This document shows, piece by piece, positions 36,390 through 48,300 of a DNA stretch of 64,000 nt. The stretch lies in contig JBBHKE010001112.1 of assembly GCA_037447655.1 (NCBI GenBank), positions 152,295-216,294 of the forward strand. The letters run 5' to 3'. Source of the DNA: Zygnema cylindricum. Taxonomy: Eukaryota; Streptophyta; Zygnematophyceae; Zygnematales; Zygnemataceae. A program made the translations under genes and the position numbers. Position 1 is the stretch's first letter. Each line of letters opens with the position of its first letter. Below the pieces are notes generated by a model. The model was given only the letters and a program-made list of their open reading frames with translations. It had not been told where the DNA came from and searched no databases.

Positions 36390-37635
36390 TAATGCCAGCA
36401 AACTTGAGTTAAATTATTAATTAAGCGACGAACCAATGTCATCGATATTTCTTGAGCCTCCAAACGGCGATTGAGATTTTGAACTTCATTCCTCAATCGT
36501 TCTAGTTCCGGTGGTGGAGGGGGCTCATCAACATGTGAGACCCTTGGAATTTCCCAAAGATACGTATGCCTCACTTGCACATTTCGGAAACGTTGTAAGA
36601 CCGCACTTCGAGCATCTAAAAAATCGTTTAGCTCCGGAGTACGAATTGCACGACGTAGAATGGTAAATAAACGTGGGTCCCAAGGGTGACAATGTCAAAT
36701 TAATTCCAAACATCTATTTCGAATCCAATCGGATGACGTACAATCCATGTGAAACGTTCATCATTAGGCTGAAAATGCCTAATATATGGGAAATTTGACG
36801 CATGGTTGTATGATGCGATGTACAGCCATGTTGGGTGGGCGGGGACATCCGGAGGGATGTCGAGAATTTCTGGGACGGAGTTCAACCACCGGTCAATAGG
36901 TTGAGCCTCCCCGTAATGCCAATAGTCCGGCCAATCCTCGACCGGGATGTAATGGGCAGCCGTCGGTTGGAAGCCATCCATGGCCTCATCTCCGATTGGA
37001 TGCAGGAAAAACCAAACGGGTTCTTCCTCTCGAATTACCACATCACGCTCGTTCGGAATTTGAGGTCTTTGTGCCGCCACGAGAGCTCTATCACGATTCG
37101 GTGATGGTGGAAAAACAACAACCTCATCGTCGTCTTCATATTCTTCCTCTATGCGTCTCTCCGAGCTCTCCAAAGATTGGTGGTCCGAGGTTGAGGGATC
37201 GTCGTCGTATCTTGTGACCGGAATGTCCGACGATTCGATTACTTCCGGTTCTTCCTCCTCTTCCGTAGGCTCTTCCCCTTCCTCTATAGGCTCGTCCAAC
37301 GCAGTTCCCGAGGGTTTATATTCTTCGTCTACCTCCTTACCCTGTTCTACATCGCGGACACCTTCTTCGTCTGCTCTAATCCCTTCATTCAGTAACTCCC
37401 CCTCCCGCACACTTCCCCCAACGACCCTCTCTACACCCATCGCTTCCCTCCCCACTGCCTCAGTTTCCTCCATCTCATCTATGTCAACACCCGATTTTTC
37501 CCCCTCCCTGAAAACTAACTCCATTCCAACCCTTTCCCTATCGCCCTTTTCCGGTTCCACCCTATTCCCCAACACTCTTTCGGTTGCACCCCTTTCCCTC
37601 TCTAAGTTCTTCTCTCCAGGTATATCACCCCCCAT
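36390..37635 (-). pseudogene. Unidentified acidic protein with C-terminal coiled coil, frameshifted
   Basis: A 311-residue frame from ATG at 37635 to a TAA near 36700 is followed, in another frame, by about 95 residues to 36389 containing PELNDFLDARSAVLQRF and a heptad-like ELERLRNEVQNLNRRLEAQE segment. Reading across needs one frameshift, and one TGA lies near the junction. The N-terminal half is very rich in E, D, R and G and looks disordered. The C-terminal half is aromatic-rich, with HPIG occurring twice (FFLHPIGDEA and IVRHPIGFEI) and many W. I recognise no domain. It lies on the same strand inside intron 1 of the transposase gene and is flanked by CGACGA-type repeats. It could be an accessory transposon protein, a nested element's gene or captured host sequence. 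Confidence 0.45.
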
Positions 37636-37639
37636 CGTG

Positions 37640-39060
37640 GTTTGAAACTCTGACCTTCATTGGCCCTCAGAGTAGGCACATCCAAAGAAGCTAATCTAGA
37701 TAGTGCCGACTCCTAACTTGATATAAACCCAAATGACTAGCCCCTTGATAGTCAAAACCCCAATATAGATTCACCCTTGTGAAATAACACTTTCTGTGTG
37801 CTCAGTTCCACCACAGAATGCAAAGTTAGAATATGAGATTTGGACACATTCACCCACTTTGACTTTCCATTATAAATGCATCTACCCTGGCAGAAAAAAA
37901 CTTTGACCGACTACTTCCCTGTGTAGCGTGGACTCCCTTGAGTGCGCAGCAGAAAAAATGTTTGAAAATGGTCAAGTAAATTGATAATTATGGCTGGCCA
38001 AAGTTTGCCATTTATACAAGGTGCTCTCTAAAAAGGCAGCTACCAACCCAAAATTTTCTAAGTCCTATTCCCCCTCTAAAACTCTATCTACTGAAGTACG
38101 ACACCAATCAAATTACTGTGTTGTACAGAAAAGTACAGGTGTCGGTGTACTTTCTGTACAGTCATTGTACAACATGGCCAAAATATCGACACGTGTCAAA
38201 TCAGGATTTGTTCCCGTAATCTCGGAGTTTTCGTAATCCAATGTTATCACGCCACGTGTCATTTGACGTGGCAAAGAGCGTAAAACGCCAAAAGTACCTC
38301 TTGCGTGATCGTGGCGCTTATCGCGGCCGTCCGATCAAAACCGACTATAATCCTAGCCGCTGAAATTTGACGCGCTGTATTTGTTTCGCTATCGAAACAA
38401 ATGCGCGGTATTCGTTTCGTCCCCATACCGTACTCCGTACTAAATTAAACTGTATCTATGCACTAAGTATCTATTTTCTGTTAAACGAATTAATCTACGT
38501 GTAACAATTTATATATTTATCAAACCCTATATGTAGTAACATTAGTACTAGACTTAACGGTTAGAGCTAACGACAACGTTAACTTGACGGATGGCAGGTA
38601 CCAGGATCAATTCCTGGGTCCGTCCATTACCTTTTGGTAAATCTACCTTATCCACCCCCTGTCTTCTCTAGTGAGCTTAGGCAGCCATGGCTCTAGCTCC
38701 TTATCAAGCCTTCAGTGATTACAACAAGTGTGGGGGCTTGGAGAAGGGAGTTAGGGTCAGACTGCCTTTGTTCTTTTTCTATAAAGACATAGAAAATACT
38801 CAAATATCAACACGGTTGCCGTTGGTAGTGGACGATATCGCCTCGGAATGGCAGAGCGCATTCGTTTGAATGGTCGTTGGCCGCCCTCCATTTAAAAACA
38901 TAACTATTGGTTAAGAGAAAAAAATGAAAATACACAATTGAGATGGACAAAAACAACCTAAAAGACGCTCTTTTAATGAGACCTTAACTCAGATAGTACA
39001 ACTTTAAAAATAGTCCAATATTCACAGTTGGAAAATTCAACCGTTGGCCCTGCGACTTAT
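37640..39060. other. Upstream flank of the acidic ORF; dispersed repeat
   Basis: No gene is supported. About 37890-38130 is a diverged copy of 30370-30605. Near 38600 there is a short hairpin CCAGG-ATCAATT-CCTGG resembling a tRNA T-arm, without a supporting tRNA body. Confidence 0.45.
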
Positions 39061-39064
39061 AAAC

Positions 39065-39345
39065 CGACATTCAAGCGACGACAAAATGTCGTCGAGCGTT
39101 TGACTTTATTCGAGTTTCCCAATATTGGTTCGACGAAACAACGTCGTCGTCCGCGAATTACATTCGAGAATACCAACGTTGGATTATCTGTAGTGATGTC
39201 TTCGGTGGTTTAGTCTAAACGACGAATCACTCTCGTCCGTCATTCGCACTTTCGACCTAACGAGGTATCCTCATCCATTCAATTATTTTGTCGTATCCAT
39301 CATTGAAGCGCCGACATGATGTCGTCGCGTCCACCGCGACAAAGA
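39065..39345. repeat. CGACGA/TCGTCG motif cluster, right of ORF in intron
   Basis: At least four inverted pairs occur: GCGACGACAAAATGTCGTCG, CGACGAAACAACGTCGTCG, ACGACGAATCACTCTCGTC, and GCCGACATGATGTCGTCGC. Together with the clusters at 35950 and 28.9/33.3 kb they form one motif system around the transposase locus. Confidence 0.75.
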
Positions 39346-40039
39346 CACGTTATCGCTACTACGCTGTCACCATAAAGAAATTGCAAGACACTTGGAAAAC
39401 AATACTAAAAAACAACAAAACAATGCAAAATAGTCGATAATATAGAAAAACATGCACTAATAGAGAGTTAGTGAGAAGTCAGTATGTAGTTTGAGAGAGG
39501 AAGGCGACGTTTCAAAATAATACTGTACAAATAATTTAAAAGCACAACAAAATTAAAATATAACTACGCATTGTGAATGAGAATAATAACACAAAAGGAA
39601 GGAGGAAACGGAATCATTTAATAAATGGGAGAACGTTTGGTTGAAATGGCTTACTTGTACCGTACACTCCGGTAAAATGCTCGGGAAACTTTCTTATGGT
39701 CCTTGGAATGAGTTCAGCTGAGCCGTTATTTTCACAGTCCTTCAGCATCCACTGTATTACTCGTATCCGAGTTGCCTTAGTCGACACGTGTTGAGCTTTA
39801 CGGTGGGAGACACGTTCTCTGGTATTGGGCGAGGACGGAAAAATCCCTTCCACAATGGCCGCCGGGTCTACCGACGTTTCGATTTCCGCCTCACTCTCTT
39901 CCTCGTTCGGAAATGTGTTTTCCTCATCGTTCCTATCATTTTCCTCATCTTGTTCAACCTGAGCGTTATGGGGACTGTTGTTGTTATTGCTCGGATTGGC
40001 GCCCCATATTCTATTAAGGGTCCACATACTCTCAAACAC

Positions 40040-41400
40040 TTAATATCACCTAAAAAATAAGTAGGAGCAGCCGAAAAGGAAGAAAGTGGCAACCCAAGCA
40101 AATGAGGAAGAAGTAGCGATAGTGTTGTTGCCATTATCACAAATACATTTATGTAATACATGAACTCCAAGTGAAAATGAATTTGCGCGGTAATAATGGA
40201 GGGATTTGCTATTTTAAATTTTTCGTTCAAAATCCAAATTTTGAATTTTAGCACGGCTTTCAATTTAAAAATATTTCAAAACGCGGGAATAGAAGCGGGA
40301 TCACGTAAAATTTTACTTCAAAATTGCCAAAATATTTCAAAACCTACGTCGTCGGTGTAATGTTCATAGCGCCATGGAAACACCTCCAGCTTACATGTTG
40401 TACGGCACAAAGATGAGTGGAAAAAATGCGGCGTCGTTACCCCGGCAATCGGTTGTTCTAACGTCATCTATGAAATGCGACCAACTTTGAGAATGCGTGG
40501 ATGATAAACATGCCACGTGTTTTCGGCAACAGCCAATGATAATCTTACGACGGCGCATGATTAGCTTTTGTCGTTGGATTACCGCCAATTAGAATTAACA
40601 TGTATCCTAATGTGTGTTTTTGGTTCGTTTTACATTCAATTAGAGTTAACAGTGATACTAATAAGAGGTTTGTTTGACATTTGATCTAAGTAAACGCATC
40701 CTTATTAGTCTTAAGTCCCAATATTACAATGCATCGATTCTAATAAAGCAACCCATCGGGCACCTTATTAAGATTAAGGGTCCTTATTTAACGCCACACA
40801 ACGTTCATTATCTCCGCGAACGACAAGGAAATATAAATCAATCACTGAGTTCAATGTACGTTATTTGGAACGAAACGTACACATAGAATACCTTCCGTTA
40901 TAGTTTCGTTCATTATACAATACAAATCTAATTGAATGAACTTATTGAAATTGTACGGTTACATAGCGTTATAACGTAACTGCGTTTTACAACCCGATGC
41001 ATTGAGTCGACTATACCACGCGATAATGTACGTTTCGCCTACGTTGTCCTCGCACCTTTTTTACTGTTATCAATTCATCGCACGCAAAACAAACGCTTAT
41101 TAGAATCATGAATGAACTTAGGTGAAAGTACATAAACCCGTACATTTCGACGGTTTTTACTCGTACCTATTTTAGTGTATAATTATGAAAGCCGCAATGA
41201 TTGTATATCCTCAAACCCAAAATAGAATTATGGATTTTTACGTAGGAAGGACGCAACTTCGTACGGATTGTCAGAATTTGTACCTCTACCTATTTTAACG
41301 TATATGTTATGACGGCGGATCATGTATACCCATAACAGCGTTATGAAAAAATTACAATTAAACATTTTTTTGAAAATGGGATTGATACATAAATTAGAAT
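40040..41400. other. 5' flank of transposase gene, no other gene recognised
   Basis: A+T-rich, GTAC-rich DNA. Short frames have no recognisable features. A promoter for the minus-strand transposase should lie here, but I could not pick a convincing TATA box. Confidence 0.4.
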
Positions 41401-41947
41401 CCATGACAATAATTCTTTATTCACACTAATAATTTCTTTACGCTAATAACGATTCACGGTGTAACAGAGCAGATTGAACCGTTGATTTTTGATTTGTACA
41501 GATTTTTACTTTTTTACGTAAATTACGTAGTATTCGTCTTTTTCATACTTTTCGTAAAATTCGTGTAAATTTCACTGTACGGACATGTACAAAAACGTAC
41601 AAAAAGGTTAATCTCATAAAATCCTAAAAAATCTTAAAAATTACTGAAATGTATCAAAAATGTACGAAATAAATGAAAGTGTACCCTAAAAATATCCTAT
41701 AGTACGAAATATCTACGTCAGCCGTACTAAAATATAAATGAACGTACGGCAATCCTTGGAACTCTAAAATCCCGTAAAATAACCCTAAAATGTACGAACA
41801 TAGACGGATACAAATTAAGGTAAGCATTTGATTACTTTTCATCATCGTTTGATGCGAACCATACTTAGTATTCGTTAGTTTATACAGTGCGTAATATGCG
41901 CATGGGACATCTACGGACTGAGACTGCCGCCATTTACAGCCACCATA

Positions 41948-42150
41948 TTTATTTTTACGGTCGTTACATATATCGCTGATAGCTATCGATATCGGTGTTA
42001 TCGCCGATAAATACCGATAAGTATCGGTTACGTATCTGCAACAACACCAATAGCGATATATCGTACCAATATATCGATTATCCGGTACCTGAAAAAAGAT
42101 CCCTATCAGTTATCGACAAATCCTTGTCGATACATAAACTAAAAATCAGA
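41948..42150 (+). mobile_element. hAT-like terminal fragment
   Basis: CGATATCGGTGTTATCGCCGATAA, in pieces, and the ATATCGATTATC...GGTACCTGAAAAAAG block match the right-hand 180 bp of the hAT-like element at 57777-58673. The tip is TCGATACATAAACTA. It sits about 250 bp from the larger interrupted copy and is in the opposite orientation. Confidence 0.65.
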
Positions 42151-42877
42151 ATTAAAACTTAAGGGTGTAACGATTATATACGATGACAGAACTGTGACAG
42201 CTGCCAACGTCTACAATCTGTGATGACGCACCGGATTCTTCCAAATTGTTCGTGACATCGCATAGTTATTTGTGAGAGGCGGCGAGTGGGAGTTGATGTG
42301 GCGCCCTCAAAGAATTCTCACATTTTCGTGAAATGGCATCGGAATCTTCAGATCCCCTGAAATGGAAAAATCCGTATTGAACGAAACCTAACAAAACGAT
42401 ACTATTGTGTATCGGTAAAGATTTGCCAATAACCGATAGGGGCTTTTTTTCAGGTAGTCGATAATCGATATATTGGTACGATATATCACTATCGGTGTTA
42501 TCGTCGATAAATAACCGATATTTATCGGTATTTATCGACAATATCGGTATTTATCGACGATGACACCGATATCGATAACAATCGGCAATATCTGTACGGA
42601 CCGTACAAATATATGTACGGCTAGCACATTCAACTGTACGTGATATTTCACGGACGCGCCCAACTCACAACTCCTATATACTAAGGTGTACCAACACATC
42701 ACAGAAATTACAGTTGCCGCCATGATTTAAGTATGGTTTTGGTATGGATCCAGTTAAAATGATGTACCTTTCATATCTGACGTCATGTCTTTGTCCCTTT
42801 CTTCCTTAGGATCCACTAGAGACCTGACGCGTGTCAATATGTTGGCTTTTATTGGCATAAGTCATTCCAGGATGTCG

Positions 42878-42944
42878 GCGCTCACGTTGGCCGTCCGCTC
42901 GTATTTTCTGATTCCAAGTCGCCCGTTCGATTCGGGAGGCGCGC
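42878..42944 (+). other. tRNA-like segment inside the hAT element
   Basis: TTGGCCGTCCGCTCG resembles a tRNA D-arm/A box and CCCG-TTCGATT-CGGG is a perfect T-arm/B box. The distal GGCGCGC partly pairs with GCGCTCA 60 bases upstream. The second copy (58201-58266, minus strand) has lost T-stem pairing. This is a tRNA-derived remnant, not a functional tRNA gene. Confidence 0.4.
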
Positions 42945-43139
42945 AGAATGTTATCTTGCACCCGTTGTACTTTGTGCCCGCCGTCCTTTTTCCCTTCCAT
43001 GTTCACCAGTTTGATGGTACAATTCCATACGTTTTCCTAAAATTATTGTCTAGTTAACCGGCCAGAAAGTACTACAAAGTGCAGCTTATCTTTTCGTCAA
43101 AGTCAGTACGTTTCCCGTAGAAAACTGTACATTTATGCT

Positions 43140-44109
43140 TGTAACAGCAATAGCACATAAAACTTGTTAATAAAGGGTTATTTAGGTGTTATGATTATAG
43201 AGTACTAAATTTGGTAGACGTCCGCGAAAGAATCACGCTATTTGGAGTTATATTTTAAAAGTTATAGCGATGGGTGTATTTAGGTGACAGCGTGGGGTCT
43301 AAATAACAAGTGGGTATCATTGAAACGGGTTAAGGGTCAAATTAGTACCGAAATTACGCGTGTACGTTTCATAAAGTTCTAACGAATCGTTTAGTATGCA
43401 TAGTGGTTCGTTTTGTACAAATTTTGGTACGAAACGTCACTTTTACTTAAGGGAATTTCGTAGGAAGTTTCGCGTGCGAAATTTGTTACGCACGATCGTG
43501 CGAAGTCGCGTTTCGTTTGGCGCGCACTTTTGCACGTAAATGTTACGTAGTGAAACGTAACGTTTGATTGGTTAGTAAAGTGCTAAGTAGTTAGTAAAAG
43601 ATTTCGCACGTTTTTGCATTGGTCAGTCTGAGTCTTTGCTGATCAATGATTGGCCCAGGTAAAAGCCTGTTAAAACGGATCGTTGACTCTGGATGGCGAG
43701 TCCAAGGCGATGATGGATAAATAGTGAAGTGTAAGAGGAGAGTAGACATCTTTTCCTTTGGGAAAAGTTTGTGGAAATTCCGGCTGATCTTGGTCCTGAG
43801 CGATTAATACCAAATTGGAGAAAAAGGCATTTTTGCATTGAAATCTCTTACTAATTAAATAGTGTTTTAGTAGTTAAGAGATAGAATTATTAAGAGTGGA
43901 GAGTAGAGGAAACACTTTAATTTGAAGGGTTGAGCCACGAGGGCAAGAGACCAAGCTAATGTTATGTGGACAGAAGCTTCTTCTAATTTAAAGTTTATCC
44001 TTATGTGAGTGTTTTCCAATGTGGATGTGTAATTTTACAATGTGTGGAATGTGTGGTTGAAATTGATTGAAGTAATGGGATTTTTAGAGAGGTAGAAAAT
44101 CCTGTTACA
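43140..44109 (+). repeat. 5' LTR of the gypsy element
   Basis: It starts TGTAACAGCAATAGC and ends ATCCTGTTACA. It is about 97% similar to the 3' LTR by eye. Promoter and polyadenylation signals of the element would be here; I could not mark a clear TATA box. Confidence 0.95.
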
Positions 44110-44111
44110 TA

Positions 44112-44123
44112 TGGTATCGGAGC
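44112..44123 (+). promoter_or_regulatory. Primer-binding site, initiator Met-tRNA type
   Basis: TGGTATCGGAGC begins two bases after the 5' LTR. It differs at one position from the TGGTATCAGAGC site that plant retrotransposons pair with the 3' end of initiator Met-tRNA. Confidence 0.8.
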
Positions 44124-44884
44124 TTGGTTAAAAGCCAAAGAGAAGCTTGCTCACCCGAAAATCGACTGCCGTGACCGGTGAGGGTGCTCTGACCCGGGTT
44201 GGTGGAACCACAATGTGAGTGGTAGGGGATTGGAGGGAAACTAAGTGATCACATTACCAGCGGCCGCAGGTTAGATGTGGGGCTTGCTTAGGTCCTCAAA
44301 ACTAAGGCGGGGTGGGCAATGTAGCCACCGCAGAAGCTCACTCCAATTACCTAGAGGCCAAACAAACTTGCCTTCTCTTAGCAATGATTCATGTGTAGAG
44401 GGAGGGCTTGAAGCCATGAAGGGTGAGGATGTGAGGATTAGAGAGTAAAAGATCTCGATGTAGTGGGAAGTGGGAAATTTTGCTAATGGAGGAGAACGAA
44501 AGTGGAGTACTTTACTTCTTCAAGAGCAAAGGAGTCCCGAAATAGCTCAAAACTTTTCAAACCCTAAATTGTTACTTTTGATTGATTTCAATTTTGTTGT
44601 TGCAAAATTTATGGTTAAATCTTACCTTTGAGAGCTTTCAATTTTGCTATTGCAAAATTTGTGGGGAAATTCTTACCTTCTGTTTCAATGTTGGGAATTG
44701 AAAATTTGAATTTGTACTAACTTACTGTCAATGTCTTTTTAATTTCTCAAATCTTGATCTTTTCAAAGGATTTGTTAAGGAGAAGAAGTCTTGGATTGGA
44801 GCAATCTGAGGACTTCAAATCTGCATCAAATTTTATTGGGAAATTATACCCTATCTTTCTTTTGGTTGATTTCATTGTGTGATA

Positions 44885-45347
44885 ATGGCAAATTCTGCAT
44901 GGAAACGTGAAATGGAGAATGTGTTGAATGTGTTGAAGAAGAGGACTGTGAAATTTGTCAAAAAATTTAATAATCATGCTGCCCCTGTGGATGAAACCAT
45001 TTCCGAATTGAAAAGTGAATTGAAAGTTGTCAAAGAAAAAGAAAATGTTTCAAATGAGAAATTAGATGAACTTATTAACTTAATTCAGACCAAGAATGAT
45101 ATGAATGACCAAAAGGGTGAGAGTAGTAAAAGGAATGCCTGTTTTAGGGACATTTTAGTAGAGAGTGCATAAAACCCAAAAAAAAAGTCACTTGTTTCAA
45201 ATGCGGAGGACCAGATTATTACGCTAAAGACTGTACAGATAAAGGTTCTCTCAAATTAGTCGATGTAAATGAAGGTCTCCAAGAGGATATTGCATTATAC
45301 CTAGCTGAGCAAGAAGCCCAAAGGTGGGAAACGGAAAGGACTAACTA
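44885..45347 (+). pseudogene. gag remnant of the gypsy element
   Basis: A frame from ATG 44885 gives about 95 residues with a coiled-coil-like middle, ISELKSELKVVKEKENVSNE. After a frameshift near 45140 comes a zinc-knuckle region: a damaged first knuckle (GHFSREC) and a CFKCGGPDYYAKDC knuckle with Gly in place of the usual His. The frame ends at TAA 45345-45347. Most of the capsid region expected for a gypsy gag is missing, so this is a truncated gag. Confidence 0.7.
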
Positions 45348-45358
45348 AAAGTCCTCAG

Positions 45359-48300
45359 TTGAGTCAACCGGATCTAGAAGTTAAAGAGTTAACTTTGGAG
45401 GGCAAATTAATGAATGAAAAAGTTAGGATAGCTGAATTTATTATGATTCTCACTACACTGCATAGTTTAAAGAATCCTTCTGATGAAATTCTCAACAACA
45501 GACCTATGTTAGGACAGTTAAGTAATGATGACACCAGACACAGTTTGATTAGATTCGAGTCATTAGTGGAAGGAAAACCGTTGAGAGTAATGGTTGATTC
45601 AGGTGCCACACATAATTTTATTTCATATAAGTTTGTAGAGGAAAATAAAATTCCTAATGTCATAAGGGAAAAGCCTTTACATGTTCAAGTGGCAAATGGT
45701 AATAAGTCCACATTAGACTTACAAACTGACACGATAGAAGTTGATATCCAAGGTCATAAAATGAAAGTTGTGTGTGAAATAATGAATTTGGGAAGTGAAG
45801 AACTAATTTTGGGAAAGCCTTGGTTAACTGAACACAATCCTCAAATTAATTTGGAAATTAACACCTTCAAAGTGAGGTCTGCAAATGGTTGGAAGGTTTT
45901 GCAAGCATTATCTCCTAAGAAATTGCATAGGAATCATATAAATAACATAACCAGATTTAGAGTGGAAGGTTTGATATCTGCTAAACAATTTAAAAAGCAC
46001 TTAAAAGATAAAACAAATCATGCTTTCTTGCTATTAGTAACTGAGGCAGTTACTGATGAAAGGGGGGGAGAAAACACTAACATTGATGTCATCACTAAAT
46101 CAGACACCACTAAAACTTTCGAAAAACTAAAATCTGATTTTGTAACTGACATTAATACATATGATGTTGTTGTTAAGGATTAGATTTTTGAATTTCAAGA
46201 TGTTTTCCCAAGTGATTTACCCTCGGGAAGGCCACCTTCCCGAGATGTAGAACATGTTATTAACCTTGAACCTGGATGTAATCCTCCTGTCACAGGAATT
46301 TATAAACACAGTTTTTTTGAGCAAGAGGAGTTAAAGAAACAGATCAAAGAACTCCTAGAGAAAGGACATATTCAGCCCGGCAAATCACGGTACGGAGCAC
46401 CCGTTCTCTTCGTCAAAAAGAATGACGGAACGTTGAGAATGTGTGTCGATTATCGTAGTCTGAATAAGATTACGGTGAAGGATAAGTATCCGTTACCTTT
46501 AATTTCTGATTTGATAGATCGTTTAAAGGGTGCTAAAGTATTTTCGTTGATTGACCTACGTAGTGGCTTTAATCAGGTGCCAATTAGAATTGAAGATGTT
46601 GATAAAACTGCTTTCGGACTAGGGTGGGTCATTTCGAATGGATAGTGATGCCATTCGGCTTAACGAATGCACCGCCTACTTACCAAAGATTAATGAACCA
46701 AACCTTTTCAGATTACATAGATGAGTTTGTCCAAGTGTTTATATATGATATTTTAGTTTACAATGAAATCTAAAGAACGCCATATAATTCATTTAAAAAA
46801 AGTGTTGGAAAGGTTAAGAGAAAGAAAATTATATGGAAAATTGTCAAAATCTAGTTTTCTTAAAAGTGAACAATTATTTTTGGGACATATAGTTAGTGGG
46901 GAAGGTGTTAAAACAGATCCATCCAAAAATTTTAGCAATCCCAAATTGAAAACAACCTACTAATGTCACAGAAGTTAGATCATTTTTGGGATTGGCCACT
47001 TACAAGAAATTTATTAAGAATTTCAATATGATCGCCGCACCTTTGACGGATTTACTTCGGAGAAGGACACGTATGTGTGGGGAGCTGATCACGAGGGAGC
47101 ATTCGAGGAATTAAAAGGGAAGTTGACCTCTGCCTCTGCACTGGTGTATCCTAACCCTGCCGGGAAATTTGAAGTTTTGATCACTACAGATGCATCTGAT
47201 AAAGGTATAGGTGCAGTCATAAGTCAAAAATTCGGCAAACATTTTCATCCTATTGCTTTCGAGTCTAGGAAATTCAATGATGCTGAAAAGAACTATACAG
47301 CACAGGAAAAGGAATTACTTGCAATTGTACATGCATTGGTGAAATGGCGTTGTTATTTGCATAATAAAGAATTTACAGTTCACTGTGATAATAAAGCGCT
47401 CTCTTATTTACAGAGATTAAGTGATGCGCAGATTATGACTAGCAGACAGGTTAGGTGGATGCAGAAATTAGCATATTTCAAATTTAATGTCAAACATATT
47501 CTTAGGAAGACAAATGTAGTCGAAGATCCTTTAAGTAGATGTTTTGAAATAAGTGTTATGGTTCAAGATGAATTGTTTTTAGATACAGCTAGAAATGGTT
47601 ATGATAAAGAACCTTATTTTGTTGTGATTTACAAGAATATTTCGGGAGGGAATTCTGACCCATTGAATGAGAGGCATGTCAAAAACTTTAGACTAGAGGA
47701 TGGTTTACTATATTTGCAAATTGGGGATAGATTATGCATTCATTAAGTGGGAGACTTAAGAAAACAAATTTTACGGGAAGCTCATGAGCATTTAGGACAT
47801 CTAGGTCGAGATAAAACTCTTAGTCGATTGCAAAGTAGATTGTTTTGGCCTGAGATGGCAAAGGAGGTGTCAAAACACGTGGAAAGTTGTGTCCCTTGCC
47901 AATAGAGTAAACCCAGTACCCAAATACCTAAAGGTCTCTTAAAACCTTTGGATATCCCCGAAAGACCGTGGGAATCTGTCAGTATGGATTTTATTGTCAG
48001 GTTGCCTGCTACATCTAAAAGGAATGACAGTATCATGGTCGTAGTCGATAGGTTCAGTAAAATGGCAATCTTTCTCCCTTGCAAAACCACTCATTCAGTT
48101 GTAGATATTGCAAAGTTATATTTTGACAACGTGGTCAGACATCATGGAGTCCCTCTATCTATAGTCAGTGATAGAGATTCTAAATTTATGTCTGCTTTTT
48201 GGAAAGAATTACAGCAAAATTTAGGCTCTGAATTGAAAATGAGTACCGCTTATCATCCTCAGACAGATGAACAGACAGAAACGATGAACCGTACACTAGA

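Larger units (their letters stand above)
34016..40027 (-). pseudogene. Pogo/Tigger-like DDE transposase (CENP-B type), four exons, one in-frame stop
   Basis: Exons on the minus strand: 40027-39655, 35878-35399, 35246-35010 and 34674-34016. All junctions are GT-AG and phase-consistent, giving about 580 residues. Exon 1 is acidic, then basic (STKATRIRV). Exon 2 has a helix-turn-helix region with INKRWVQRCQEKH, as in CENP-B/pogo proteins. The DDE triad appears as D in ENMDETH (exon 3), D in FLDNCGGHN (exon 4) and D in VQPADSF. Family knowledge: it cuts and pastes DNA at TA. An in-frame TAG at 34507-34505 lies between ERVL and AKNTV, so the copy is probably inactive unless that codon is suppressed. 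Intron 1 is 3.8 kb and contains another ORF. The true start may lie in an upstream exon, since an acceptor-like TTTTTTAG precedes exon 1. Confidence 0.75.
31142..41461 (-). mobile_element. Candidate autonomous pogo-like transposon (master of the CACCG MITEs)
   Basis: The left end CACCGTGAATCGTTATTAGC at 31142 and its exact 20-bp inverse ending at 41461 are both flanked by TA (31140-31141, 41462-41463). Between them lies a DDE transposase gene on the minus strand. The left subterminal bases (CGGCACCCCAAAATTTTAAC) and right subterminal bases resemble those of the long-form MITEs. IS630-Tc1-mariner/pogo elements duplicate TA, which fits. Caveats: the same left end also occurs at 26741 in repeat copy 1, the span includes other repeats, and the two ends could belong to separate fragments. 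Confidence 0.4.

Noticed and set aside
36835-37645. Plus-strand frames of 89-164 residues opposite the acidic ORF
   Set aside because: They are antisense shadows. The serine/proline-rich translation mirrors the glutamate/glycine-rich minus-strand protein, whose ATG and C-terminal structure are more convincing.
38600-38625. tRNA gene suggested by a CCAGG...CCTGG T-arm-like hairpin
   Set aside because: No matching acceptor, D-arm or anticodon arm could be fitted around it.
41440-41463. Right MITE end at 41461 as a stand-alone short MITE
   Set aside because: No left end is found within 1 kb. Pairing with the end at 31142 is more economical, though not proven.
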